Positions 1-7,730 of a stretch of 43,592 nucleotides of DNA are shown one piece after another. Under the pieces are notes generated by a model. The model was not told where the DNA came from. It worked only from the letters and a program-made list of their open reading frames with translations, and ran no database searches. Each line of letters starts with the position of its first letter. The stretch's first letter is position 1. Source of the stretch: Chloroflexota bacterium (lineage in GTDB: Bacteria; Chloroflexota; Anaerolineae; Caldilineales; Caldilineaceae); contig JAJRVT010000004.1 in NCBI GenBank assembly GCA_024277175.1, positions 1-43,592 of the forward strand. Direction: 5' to 3'. Both the position numbers and the translations under genes were made by a program.

Positions 1-2
1 GT

Positions 3-1121
3 GAGACGCCGGAGAAGGTGACGGTGCGCACGACCATCCGCCCCACCGGCCTGGACGTCTTCACCCAGGAATCGGGATTGGCGACGCGCACCGGCAAGCT
101 GACCAAGGCCGGTCGCACTTACCTGCGCACCCAGGACCCGGAGATCATGCTGGCCGCGTTCGAGAAGTGGACGACCAGCGGCAAGTTCGACGAGCTGCAT
201 CGCATCAAAAATCTGGGTGGCCTCAAATCCCGGGGGATGCGTCTGACGCCTGTGGCCGAGCGGCGGGAAAAGGTGATTGAGGCTCTTTCCTGGTGTCCGG
301 TGGACCGGTGGATCGACATCCGCGACTTTTACCGGGCCATTCACATCTGGGATTTCGACTTTGAGGTGGAGAAGACAGGGTATAGCCATCTGTATATCGG
401 GACCCCCTATTATGGCGATCTGAACAGCAGTGGCAATTACTGGGGGCTCACCACAGGCCTCTATATCAACGTCATCATCTGGGAATACCTGGGAACCATC
501 GGCGCGGTGGACGTTGCATTCCTGGAGGATGACTACAGGTCCCTGATAGACGCGGACTTTTTCATGGATGAACCTATCAGCCTCTATGATGGGTTGACCC
601 ACTTTCGCATCAACCCGTGGGGCGCGTTCCTGCTGGGGCAGGCGGATGAATATGTCCCCTCTCAACCCGCGCAGAAGACCCTCTTCACCATTGACGATGA
701 TCGGCGAGTGCATCTGACGACAATGCTGACGCCCGGCGAACGGTTACAGTTGGAATCCATGGCGGATCCCATGGATGAGCAGAGCTACCAGTTGGACGAG
801 ATGAAGTTGCTCACCGCGGTGGAGAACGGTCAGTCGCTTGATTCCTTCATCGACTTCCTGCGCCACGGCCACCAGGGCGATCTGCCGCCGGCCATCCTCG
901 ATTGGCTGATGCAGTTGCGGAAGAAGCAGGGCGCGTTCAAGCAGGTGGACACCGCCGTGTTGATCCAGCTCAGGCAGCCTGGTTTGATGGAACTGGTGCA
1001 GCAGGACAAGCCACTGGCCAAAGTGTGCCAACCGGTGGGCGAGGACATGATCCTGGTCCGCTCATCACACCTGGCGCGCTTCCGTAAGCGGCTGAAGTCC
1101 ATGGGCTATTTGTTGGGGTGA
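3..1121 (+). CDS. Helicase-associated (XPB/Ssl2-like C-terminal) protein, 5' truncated
   Basis: The frame is open to the left window edge, so the true start is missing; 372 residues are visible. No ATPase motif lies in the visible part. The order of elements is a winged-helix-like segment (about 80-140, containing ALSWCPVDRWIDI), a W/Y-rich segment (GNYWGLTTGLYINVIIWEYLG), a short FRINPWGAFLLG motif, and a C-terminal half ending in a block with FRKRLKSMGYLLG. This layout resembles the helicase-associated C-terminal region found in actinobacterial and Chloroflexota XPB/Ssl2-like proteins, usually involved in DNA repair or of unknown role. The family call rests on pattern recall only. It stands 150 bp upstream of an unrelated amidohydrolase gene on the same strand. 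A TTG/GTG start inside the window is possible but not needed. Confidence 0.5.
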   Translation, partial: ETPEKVTVRTTIRPTGLDVFTQESGLATRTGKLTKAGRTYLRTQDPEIMLAAFEKWTTSGKFDELHRIKNLGGLKSRGMRLTPVAERREKVIEALSWCPVDRWIDIRDFYRAIHIWDFDFEVEKTGYSHLYIGTPYYGDLNSSGNYWGLTTGLYINVIIWEYLGTIGAVDVAFLEDDYRSLIDADFFMDEPISLYDGLTHFRINPWGAFLLGQADEYVPSQPAQKTLFTIDDDRRVHLTTMLTPGERLQLESMADPMDEQSYQLDEMKLLTAVENGQSLDSFIDFLRHGHQGDLPPAILDWLMQLRKKQGAFKQVDTAVLIQLRQPGLMELVQQDKPLAKVCQPVGEDMILVRSSHLARFRKRLKSMGYLLG

Positions 1122-1272
1122 CTCCGGGATCCATGATCCTCTCAGATGAGCGCAGATCGTGCGGTTCCAGATTTGCTGTTTGCAACTTCCCACAGCTTGT
1201 GTAAATCAACCTCCCTGTGGTTTGATAGGAAGCGCAAACGATCCAACTGCATCAACCCACAGGGACGAACCC

Positions 1273-2925
1273 ATGAGCATCCTTTCCAGCTATCCTGATC
1301 TGATTCTCCACAACGCCAAGATTTATACCGTAGACGCGGCCCGACCCTGGGTCTCGGCCGTGGCCATCCGCAAACACCGTATCATGGCCGTGGGCGAGGA
1401 CGCCGCCATCCTGGAACTGGCCGGTCCCGACACTGAACGCGTGGACCTGGGCGGCCGGCTGGCCCTGCCTGGCCTCTGTGACGCCCACATCCACTTCCTC
1501 TACTGGAGCATGAGCCTGCAACAGGTCCCGGTGAGCGACTGCACCAGCAAAGCCCAAATGCTGGAGCGCATCGCCCAGCGCGTGGCTGACTCCCCGCCCG
1601 GAACGTGGATTACGGGCCAGGGCTGGAACGAGAGCCGCTGGGGCGAGACCCGCTTCCCTACGGCCGCGGACCTGGATGCATCTACCGGTCCCGATTACCC
1701 GGCCATCTTCTGGCGCAGCGATATGCACGGCGCGGTGGCCAACTCCGCGGCCCTGAAACTGGCCGGCATCGACGCGTCCACGCCCAACCCGCCCGGCGGC
1801 CTCATCGAACGCGACGCGGACGGCCAGCCCACCGGTGTGCTCAAGGAACTGGCCATCGGCCTGGTCGCGGACCACATCCCGCCCCTGGATGACGCCACCC
1901 GGGACGCGCTCCTGGCCCAGGGCATGGCTGCGCTCCACCGCCTGGGGATCACGGCCATCCACGATCAGCGCATGAAGGATCACGACGAAGGCCCTCTCTC
2001 CCTGGCCGCGTACCAGCGCCTGCGGCGGGCGCGCAAGCTCAAGCTGCGCATCAACGCCAATATCGCCGCCCATCACCTGGATGATATTCAGGGGCTGGGG
2101 CTGCACACCGGCTTCGGCGATGATTACCTGCGCCTGGGTCACGTCAAGTTCTTCTCTGACGGCAGCATGGGCAGCCGCACGGCCGCGCTGCTCTCGCCCT
2201 TCGAGGCGCTGGATGGGGATGATGCGGACAATACCGGCATCTTTATCACCCCGCCCGTAGAGTTGGCCACGGGCTTCCGGCGCACCGCGGAACTGGGCTT
2301 TCCCGTCTCCGTCCACGCCATTGGCGATCGGGCCAACCGGGTGGTGCTGGACATCTTCGAGGAACTGGCCGACGCCGGCCTGCAACCGATCATCCCTCAC
2401 CGCATCGAGCACGTGCAGATCGTCGACCCCGCAGACCTGCCTCGGCTGGCCCGGCTGGGCCTGACCGCCAGCGTCCAGCCCATCCATGTCACTGATGACA
2501 TGGACACGGCCGACCTCTACCTGGGCGAGCGGGGCGCGCATATGTATAATTTCCGCACCCTGCTGGACCAGGGAACCCTGCTGGTCTTCGGCAGCGATGC
2601 ACCCGTGGCCGACCCGAACCCTTTCCTGGGGTTGCACGCCGCGGTCTGTCGCCAGCGGGTGGAGCGCATGCCCGCGGCCCCCTGGTACGGCGACGAGCGC
2701 ATCTCCCTGAGGGAGGCCATCCACGCCTACACCCTGGGCGCGGCCCAGGCCGGGGGCTGGGAGCGCGTCATCGGCAGCGTCACCGTCGGTAAGCGGGCCG
2801 ATCTTATCGTCCTGGACCGGAATCTCTTCGCACTGGAGGCGGCAGGCGTCACCGGCGACGAGATCGCGGGCGCACAGGTGGTGATGACGGTGTTTGATGG
2901 GGAGATTGTGTGGCAGGACAAGTGA
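1273..2925 (+). CDS. YtcJ-type metal-dependent amidohydrolase (Amidohydro_3 family)
   Basis: Predicted cytosolic amidohydrolase of 550 residues, the usual YtcJ length. The metal-binding HIH of CDAHIHF sits near residues 71-73, HAIGDRAN near 348, HRIEH near 376-380 and the catalytic-type Asp of FGSDAPV near 442. The N-terminal beta strand ([12 protein letters not shown]) and C-terminal [10 protein letters not shown] form the small urease-like beta-sandwich. The start at ATG 1273 follows AGGGA by 7 nt; an upstream extension to 1159 has no ribosome site. The substrate cannot be read from sequence; family members act on N-acyl or formamide-like bonds. The TGA stop is embedded in a GTGACAAGATGAC repeat. 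The complementary strand is also open across most of the gene, which I regard as a composition artefact. Confidence 0.9.
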   Translation: MSILSSYPDLILHNAKIYTVDAARPWVSAVAIRKHRIMAVGEDAAILELAGPDTERVDLGGRLALPGLCDAHIHFLYWSMSLQQVPVSDCTSKAQMLERIAQRVADSPPGTWITGQGWNESRWGETRFPTAADLDASTGPDYPAIFWRSDMHGAVANSAALKLAGIDASTPNPPGGLIERDADGQPTGVLKELAIGLVADHIPPLDDATRDALLAQGMAALHRLGITAIHDQRMKDHDEGPLSLAAYQRLRRARKLKLRINANIAAHHLDDIQGLGLHTGFGDDYLRLGHVKFFSDGSMGSRTAALLSPFEALDGDDADNTGIFITPPVELATGFRRTAELGFPVSVHAIGDRANRVVLDIFEELADAGLQPIIPHRIEHVQIVDPADLPRLARLGLTASVQPIHVTDDMDTADLYLGERGAHMYNFRTLLDQGTLLVFGSDAPVADPNPFLGLHAAVCRQRVERMPAAPWYGDERISLREAIHAYTLGAAQAGGWERVIGSVTVGKRADLIVLDRNLFALEAAGVTGDEIAGAQVVMTVFDGEIVWQDK

Positions 2926-3016
2926 CAAGATGACTAAGGTGACAAGATGACGTCTCCCCCAGGTTTGGGGGTTGGGGGGTCAAGGTAACGTTCCCCCAAA
3001 ATTGGGGGCTGGGGAG
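2923..3016. repeat. Intergenic repeat cluster (GTGACAAGATGAC and CCCCCAA/TTGGGGG)
   Basis: Immediately at the amidohydrolase stop codon there are two GTGACAAGATGAC-type units (2922-2950). Two C5/G5 hairpins follow (CCCCCAGGTTTGGGGG and CCCCCAAAATTGGGGG). The same composite, GATGACGTCTCCCCCAA, occurs after the next gene at about 4631. The hairpins could act as transcription terminators, but no U-tract follows them. Confidence 0.7.
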
Positions 3017-3113
3017 CGGGTAAGATCTGCGGAGACCAGAGCGACAGGGTAGTGCTGTAACCTTTTCAATCCAGGGTCATCTAAATTGAGATCATACTGA
3101 AATCGCAAGTTCA

Positions 3114-3178
3114 GCATTCCGGGAATGGGACAGGAAAATTTGGATGATCAGGATTGTCCCGTCCCATTCCCGGAATGC
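3114..3178. repeat. Perfect 18-bp inverted repeat with 29-nt loop
   Basis: Arms at 3114-3131 (GCATTCCGGGAATGGGAC) and 3161-3178 are exact reverse complements. Each arm is itself nearly palindromic around CATTCC-G-GGAATG. It lies 60 bp upstream of the flavoprotein gene, so it could form a leader RNA structure. Between it and the gene is a run of TTGACCATTAACTATTG-like sequence that looks like another degenerate intergenic repeat. Confidence 0.75.
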
Positions 3179-3237
3179 GAGTGAACCCATTGACCATTAA
3201 CTATTGAAAATTGACCATCAGCAAGCGAGGGAATGAA

Positions 3238-4626
3238 ATGAGCCAGACGGTTGTAATCATCGGCGGTGACGCGGCGGGGATGAGCGCGGCGAGCAAAATC
3301 AAGCGGGAGATGAAGGATGCGAATGTGATCGTGCTGGAGCGGGGCGAGCACATCAGTTGGTCGGCTTGCGGCATGCCTTATTGGATCGGCGGCGTGATCG
3401 AGTCGGATGAGCGCTTGATGGTGCTGACGCCGGAGATCGCGCGCAAGAAGCGGGGCATCGACGTGCGCATGCACTATGAGGCCACGGCCATCCACCCGGA
3501 GAGTAAGACGGTCTCCGTGGCCAACTTGGATACAGGCGAGAGCATGGAGCTTGCCTATGACAAACTCGTCATCACCACGGGCGCGTCCCCCCTGAAACCG
3601 CCCATCTCCGGTTTGGATCTGCCCGGGGTCTTCACCCTGCGCTCACTGGCCGATTCCCAGCGTATCTACGCCTACATGATCAACCGTCGCCCCCAGAGCG
3701 CGGTGGTTATCGGCGGCGGTTATATCGGCATCGAGATGGCCGAGGCTCTGCGCGATCGGGAGATGGAAGTCCACATGGTGGAGATGCTGCCCCAACTCAT
3801 GCCCAACTTCGATCTGGACATGGTGGGCGAAATCACTGAGCACGTGCAGGAGAAGGGCGTGCAATTACATCTGAACACCCGGGTCGAGGGCATTGCCAAA
3901 GATTCCGAGGATCATAAGGGCAAGCTGCTGGTAGCCACCAGCGCCGGCGACACCCTGGCCGTGGATATGGTCATCGTTTCCACAGGCGTGAAACCCAACG
4001 CAGAACTGGCCAGGGATGCCGGACTCAAGATCGGTAAAACCCGGGCCATCTGGGTGGACGATCACATGCGCACCAGCGACCCTGATATCTACGCGGCCGG
4101 CGACTGTGTGGAGCACTATCACATCGCCCTAGGTGAGAACGCGTGGATCCCTCTGGCGCCGTCGGCCAACAAGGGCGGGCGCATCGTCGGTGAGAACATC
4201 AGCGGCGGCGATACGGCCTTCCCCGGCATTCTGGGCACGGCCGTGGTCAAGGTTTTCGATTACACCGTCTCCACCACGGGGCTGACCGAGGCCCAGGCCA
4301 AGGCATCCGGCAAGTTCGGCGAGAACGGCGAGGATGTGGGCGCGGTCATCATCACCGCCTCGGACCGGGCCGGCTACTGGCCGGGCATGGCCAAGATCAA
4401 GGTCAAGATGGTCTTCCGCAAGAGTGACGGCAAGGTGTTGGGCGCGCAACTGGTGGGTAAGGCCGGCGTCAACAAGCGCATCGACATCGTCGCCACCGCC
4501 ATCAGCGCCGGCATGACTGTGGCCGACATCGGCATGCTGGACCTCTCCTACGCGCCGCCCTATTCGCCGGTCTACGACCCGGTGCAGGTGGCCGCGAATG
4601 TGGCGATTAAGCAGGTGGGTGGGTGA
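3238..4626 (+). CDS. CoA-disulfide reductase / NADH oxidase-type FAD-dependent oxidoreductase
   Basis: A 462-residue pyridine-nucleotide-disulfide oxidoreductase. The N-terminal FAD Rossmann motif is VVIIGGDAAGMSAA. The single redox Cys lies in SWSACGMPY, the position that forms a CoA-S-S-Cys intermediate in CoA-disulfide reductases. A second Rossmann motif for NAD(P)H is VVIGGGYIGIEMAEAL, followed by the FAD-binding IYAAGDCVE and a C-terminal dimerisation domain ending SYAPPYSPVYDPV. The likely reaction is NAD(P)H-dependent reduction of CoA disulfide, polysulfide or O2. The ATG at 3238 is 5 nt from GAGGGAA; a 9-residue longer start is less likely. There is no obvious operon partner. The TGA stop starts a GTGACAGGATGAC repeat. 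Confidence 0.88.
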   Translation: MSQTVVIIGGDAAGMSAASKIKREMKDANVIVLERGEHISWSACGMPYWIGGVIESDERLMVLTPEIARKKRGIDVRMHYEATAIHPESKTVSVANLDTGESMELAYDKLVITTGASPLKPPISGLDLPGVFTLRSLADSQRIYAYMINRRPQSAVVIGGGYIGIEMAEALRDREMEVHMVEMLPQLMPNFDLDMVGEITEHVQEKGVQLHLNTRVEGIAKDSEDHKGKLLVATSAGDTLAVDMVIVSTGVKPNAELARDAGLKIGKTRAIWVDDHMRTSDPDIYAAGDCVEHYHIALGENAWIPLAPSANKGGRIVGENISGGDTAFPGILGTAVVKVFDYTVSTTGLTEAQAKASGKFGENGEDVGAVIITASDRAGYWPGMAKIKVKMVFRKSDGKVLGAQLVGKAGVNKRIDIVATAISAGMTVADIGMLDLSYAPPYSPVYDPVQVAANVAIKQVGG

Positions 4627-4722
4627 CAGGATGACGTCTCCCCCAACTTGGGGGTCGGGAGACGAGATGACTCGTTCCCGCAGTCATCTTGTCATCCCCC
4701 TCAATTTTGTCATCCTGTCATC
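4624..4722. repeat. GTGACAGGATGAC repeat cluster with inner hairpin
   Basis: Starts on the TGA stop of the flavoprotein gene. It contains GTGACAGGATGAC, an inner hairpin (GTCTCCCCCAAC...GGGGGTCGGGAGAC), then the reverse-oriented copies GTCATCTTGTCATC and GTCATCCTGTCATC. The whole can fold back on itself. It is the same family as at 2923, 10026 and 14312. Confidence 0.7.
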
Positions 4723-4726
4723 GTAT

Positions 4727-4830
4727 CTGCTCAATATTTTGGGGCGGAGTGCGTTGCACTGACCCAAGCCAGGCCGAATTCCCTCAATACGCCCGGTCAG
4801 TGCGACGGACTTCCCCGGTTTATTGAGCAG
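4727..4830. repeat. 104-bp nested inverted repeat with TGCTCAATA ends
   Basis: Outer arms CTGCTCAATA (4727-4736) and TATTGAGCAG (4821-4830) match exactly and can extend inward with mismatches to GGGG/CCCC. An inner pair, GTTGCACTGACC (4753-4764) and GGTCAGTGCGAC (4795-4806), matches at 11 of 12. The left end, GTATCTGCTCAATA, recurs at 34126 and 41177. The architecture is that of a small non-coding palindromic element. It sits between convergent genes. Confidence 0.65.
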
Positions 4831-4852
4831 GTGCCTGTCATCTTATCAAAAA

Positions 4853-5566
4853 TCAAATTTCCGTCGAAAAGACCTGGCTGGCGTAGGCCGTGACCCGCTT
4901 GCCGCCGTTCTGTAGGATGGCGGGTCCGTGACCGAAGGCGATGACATCGTAGTCATCGCCATATTTTTTGGCCAGTTTCCAGATGCTGCGCTGGGCGTTG
5001 GGCATATCCGGGGTGTAGAGGGCCACGGGCGGACCCATCTTGCCCTTGAAATTGGTCAGCGCATCGCCGGTGATGAGGAGTCGCTTCTTTTTGTGGAGGA
5101 GGGAGATGTGGCCGGGCGTGTGACCGGGCGTGTGGATCACCGTAAAGCCTTCGGGCGTGGCCTGGCCGTCTACCAGCAGTTCGTTGGGTGTGAGTGGCTG
5201 GATGCGAAATTTGGGCAGCCGAAAGATGAGGGCGGCCACGGGACGCACCCAGATAGGGGCCGGTTTGCGCCGCAAAGGATGTTCCAGGAATTCCTTTTCC
5301 ACCGTGTGACAGGCTACGGGCGCGTGGGTCGCCTGCTGGAGCTTGGCTGCGCTGCCTGCGTGGTCCACATCCATGTGGGTGATGTAGATGCGCTTGACGT
5401 TGTGGATCGCATAGCCCAGCTTCAAGATCGCGTCCATAATCTTAGGCGCGTCGCCAGGCATGCCGGTATCGATGAGCGTGACGCCGTCGTCCCACTCCCA
5501 CAGATAATAGTTGACGAAGTTATCCGGTTCGTTGACCTGCCAGAAGCCTGGGAGAATTTCGTTCAT
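4853..5566 (-). CDS. Metallo-beta-lactamase-fold hydrolase
   Basis: A 237-residue MBL-fold protein, probably a cytosolic hydrolase. Motif 1 is ITHMDVDHAG (H64, D66, D68, H69), so the second His of the canonical HxHxDH is Asp. Later motifs are HTPGHTPGHISL, ITGDAL and AFGHGPAI, supplying the remaining metal ligands. The substrate is unknown; relatives include glyoxalase II-like thioesterases and lactonases. The ATG at 5566 starts the conserved NEILPGFWQVNEPDNFVNYYL core. A longer frame to 5674 would translate the inverted repeat upstream and is rejected. It is the last gene of a possible leftward lepB-deoC-CxxC-MBL series, separated from it by the repeat. Confidence 0.85.
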   Translation of the reverse strand: MNEILPGFWQVNEPDNFVNYYLWEWDDGVTLIDTGMPGDAPKIMDAILKLGYAIHNVKRIYITHMDVDHAGSAAKLQQATHAPVACHTVEKEFLEHPLRRKPAPIWVRPVAALIFRLPKFRIQPLTPNELLVDGQATPEGFTVIHTPGHTPGHISLLHKKKRLLITGDALTNFKGKMGPPVALYTPDMPNAQRSIWKLAKKYGDDYDVIAFGHGPAILQNGGKRVTAYASQVFSTEI

Positions 5567-5595
5567 GGATACCGTCCGATAGTGGGAAACAGAAA

Positions 5596-5686
5596 ATAGA
5601 CCGCTGATTGAGCTGATTGGGCGGATCAAAACAGATTTCAAAAGAATCCGTGAGAATCCGCCCGATCCGCTCAATCAGCGGTCTAT
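5596..5686. repeat. Long inverted repeat, 31-nt arms, 29-nt loop (ATAGACCGC..GATTGGGCGGAT family)
   Basis: Arms 5596-5626 and 5656-5686 match at 29 of 31 positions; the outer 17 bp (starting ATAGACCGCTGATTGAG) are perfect. The element fills the gap between the CxxC protein gene and the MBL gene. It would make a strong hairpin in a leftward transcript. Relatives are at 41361-41435 and, in minimal form, at 11744-11770. Confidence 0.8.
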
Positions 5687-5688
5687 CC

Positions 5689-6000
5689 TTAGCGAAATGA
5701 GCGGTCATATGCCTCGCCTTTAACGCTGCCGAGATGGCGCAGGCGGGCGCGGGGATGGTCGATGGCCGCATAGAGTTCGTCCACGGAAAGGCCAGTGGCC
5801 TCGGCCAGGCGGGCCGCGGTCTGGAAAGCGTCATCGTCCAGGTCCTGGATGCGCTCGCGCTGATCCTCACTCAGTTTGTACCCGATCCAGGTGGTCTTCG
5901 GATCAGTGAGCAGGTCCTCCCGGCAGGCGGCGCAGCGCCAGACATGGCCGATGATCAGGGCGTAGTCGGTCACGCGCCTGGGGTCTTCACGGATAGCCAT
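5689..6000 (-). CDS. Small CxxC-containing protein of unknown function
   Basis: A 103-residue soluble protein with a single CxxC pair in [13 protein letters not shown] (residues about 19-31), a possible half zinc-knuckle or redox pair. An acidic, helical region follows ([30 protein letters not shown] is the gist), reminiscent of a short helix-turn-helix-like bundle. I do not recognise a family. Its ATG lies 3 bp after the deoC stop, with GGAG inside the deoC 3' end, so it is almost certainly co-transcribed and perhaps translationally coupled with deoC. The coding call rests on codon pattern and tight spacing. Confidence 0.7.
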   Translation of the reverse strand: MAIREDPRRVTDYALIIGHVWRCAACREDLLTDPKTTWIGYKLSEDQRERIQDLDDDAFQTAARLAEATGLSVDELYAAIDHPRARLRHLGSVKGEAYDRSFR

Positions 6001-6003
6001 CGA

Positions 6004-6813
6004 TCAATAATCTCCGGAATCGGCTGCGGGCGGCTCCATGCCGGCCAGGCTTTGCATGATCTGCACGCCGGCGCTGGCGCCGATGCGGGTGGCTCCGGCC
6101 GCGACCATACGCCGCACATCCGCGGCCGTGTGGATGCCGCCGGCCGCCTTCACGCCCAGATCCGGCCCCACGGTGGCGCGCATGAGGCGCACGTCGGGAA
6201 GAGTGGCGCCGGCCTTGTTGAAGCCAGTGGAGGTTTTGACGAAATCGGCCCCCGCAAGTTTGGTGAGCAGGGAACCGGCGATCTTCTCCTCGTCCGTCAG
6301 CAGGCAGGTCTCCAGGATCACTTTGAGCCGCGCGCCGCCGCCATGGGCCACCTCGGCCACGGTGGCGATGTCCTGGAAGACCGCCTCCCACGCGCCATCG
6401 CGCAGGCGCCCGATGTTGATGACCATGTCCACTTCCGTCGCGCCCAGGCCTATCGCGTCCGCAGCTTCGAACGCCTTGGAAGCCGTGGTCATCGCACCCA
6501 GGGGGAAGCCGATGGTGGCGCAGGGGTTGACGTCACTGCCCGCCAGCAGCTCGACGCACAGGGGGATCCAGGTGGGATTGACGCAGACGCTGGCGAAACC
6601 GTAGGTTAGCGCCTCCTGACAGACAGTGTGGATCTGGGATTCGACCGCCTCCGGCTTGAGTAATGTGTGATCGATCAAGCGCGCGATCTCCGCCGGGGTG
6701 AGATCGGCCTCAGGCGCTTCTGAATCTGAAGGAGCCGCGGCCAGTTCCCGGGTCACCCGCTCCACCGCGTCTTTAATCAGGGCGTCAAAATCCTGAATTG
6801 AGATATCACTCAT
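6004..6813 (-). CDS. deoC: Deoxyribose-phosphate aldolase
   Basis: Class I aldolase converting 2-deoxyribose-5-phosphate to glyceraldehyde-3-phosphate and acetaldehyde in deoxynucleoside breakdown. It has 269 residues. The Schiff-base Lys is K193 in [10 protein letters not shown], with the partner Lys K222 in VKAAGGIHT and Asp D129 in [20 protein letters not shown] is the conserved first strand of the TIM barrel. About 40 residues precede the barrel (acidic/alanine-rich), somewhat longer than the short bacterial form. It lies 28 bp downstream of lepB and 3 bp upstream of the small CxxC gene, so it is probably in one transcript with both. Confidence 0.95.
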   Translation of the reverse strand: MSDISIQDFDALIKDAVERVTRELAAAPSDSEAPEADLTPAEIARLIDHTLLKPEAVESQIHTVCQEALTYGFASVCVNPTWIPLCVELLAGSDVNPCATIGFPLGAMTTASKAFEAADAIGLGATEVDMVINIGRLRDGAWEAVFQDIATVAEVAHGGGARLKVILETCLLTDEEKIAGSLLTKLAGADFVKTSTGFNKAGATLPDVRLMRATVGPDLGVKAAGGIHTAADVRRMVAAGATRIGASAGVQIMQSLAGMEPPAADSGDY

Positions 6814-6841
6814 GTGATTCGCCTTTCCTGTTTCGTCTCGC

Positions 6842-7528
6842 CTATTTTTCCCATGGGGTCAGTTCACCAGGGACGAGTTCGATGTGTCCCACCTGCCCTA
6901 TTTCCGTCAAAGGCCAGATGCGCACCCAGGCTTTGCCGACCATCAGGTCTTCGGAGAGTTCGCCAAAGACGCGGCTATCCCGCGAGTTGGGCCGGTTATC
7001 GCCCATGACAAAGATATAGCCGTCATCCACAACCGTCGGCCCCGCGCCGAAACTGCCGTTTGTCGGCGGATTGACGTAGGGTTCGTCCAGTGGCTGGCCG
7101 TTGATATAGACCCGCCCGCCGTCGAAGCTGACCGTGTCGCCTGGCAGGCCGATAATGCGTTTGATATAATCTTCGTCCGGGTTGTTGGGGTTATGGAAGA
7201 CCACCACATCCCCCCGCTGGGGTTCGCCCAGTTTGTAAGCCAGTTTGTTGACCAGCACATACTGGCCATCATAGAAATTAGGCTCCATCGAGTGGCTTTC
7301 GATGCGGTAGTTCTGGATGCCTTGGCGAATGACGAGGAAGATAATCAGGGAGAGCACGACCGTTTCCACGATTTCGCGGGCCATACTCAGGAATTCGCTG
7401 CGCTGGGAAGGCGCGTCATCGGGGCCGGGGGCATTATCATCTACGGCCTGGGGATCGTCGGTCACAGGCGGGAAATCAGCCACCAGGCCAAAAGGCTCGC
7501 CGGTCTGTTCAGTCGTCGGTTCAATCAT
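6842..7528 (-). CDS. lepB: Signal peptidase I
   Basis: Membrane-bound Ser/Lys peptidase that removes Sec and Tat signal peptides. It has 228 residues: an acidic/proline-rich cytosolic N-terminus (about 1-48), one membrane segment ([18 protein letters not shown], about 54-71), then box B with nucleophile S80 (ESHSMEPNF), box D with general base K123 ([12 protein letters not shown]) and box E ([11 protein letters not shown]). All catalytic elements are intact. It is the first gene of a leftward run with deoC. An extended -10 promoter lies about 45 bp upstream of its ATG. Confidence 0.96.
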   Translation of the reverse strand: MIEPTTEQTGEPFGLVADFPPVTDDPQAVDDNAPGPDDAPSQRSEFLSMAREIVETVVLSLIIFLVIRQGIQNYRIESHSMEPNFYDGQYVLVNKLAYKLGEPQRGDVVVFHNPNNPDEDYIKRIIGLPGDTVSFDGGRVYINGQPLDEPYVNPPTNGSFGAGPTVVDDGYIFVMGDNRPNSRDSRVFGELSEDLMVGKAWVRIWPLTEIGQVGHIELVPGELTPWEK

Positions 7529-7572
7529 GTCTAATTCCGGTTTCTACAGTAATGCACGCGCAAACTCGCCCC

Positions 7573-7581
7573 ATTATAGCA
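7573..7581 (-). promoter_or_regulatory. Extended -10 promoter of lepB
   Basis: On the minus strand the sequence reads TGCTATAAT, a TGn-TATAAT extended -10 element, 45-50 bp upstream of the lepB start. No good -35 is seen, as is common with extended -10 promoters. The remaining 150 bp up to 7730 shows no gene or repeat that I can support. Confidence 0.6.
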
Positions 7582-7730
7582 CCGGGTGCAACCTGGGAAA
7601 AACCGCAGCCGCGATGCAGAGGAGGAACCGCTTGACGAAAAGATGCGGAGTGCAGAGATGGAGAGGGAACGTCGCGGCGATCGCCCCTCTCCACACAGGG
7701 CGCCAATGTTCACCAGACGTCTTTGGACCG

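Noticed and set aside
1252-2928. 558-codon minus-strand open frame
   Set aside because: Antisense to the well-supported YtcJ-like amidohydrolase; no domain pattern and no ribosome site.
5567-5674. Longer N-terminus for the MBL hydrolase
   Set aside because: The added residues are a translation of the inverted repeat at 5596-5686.
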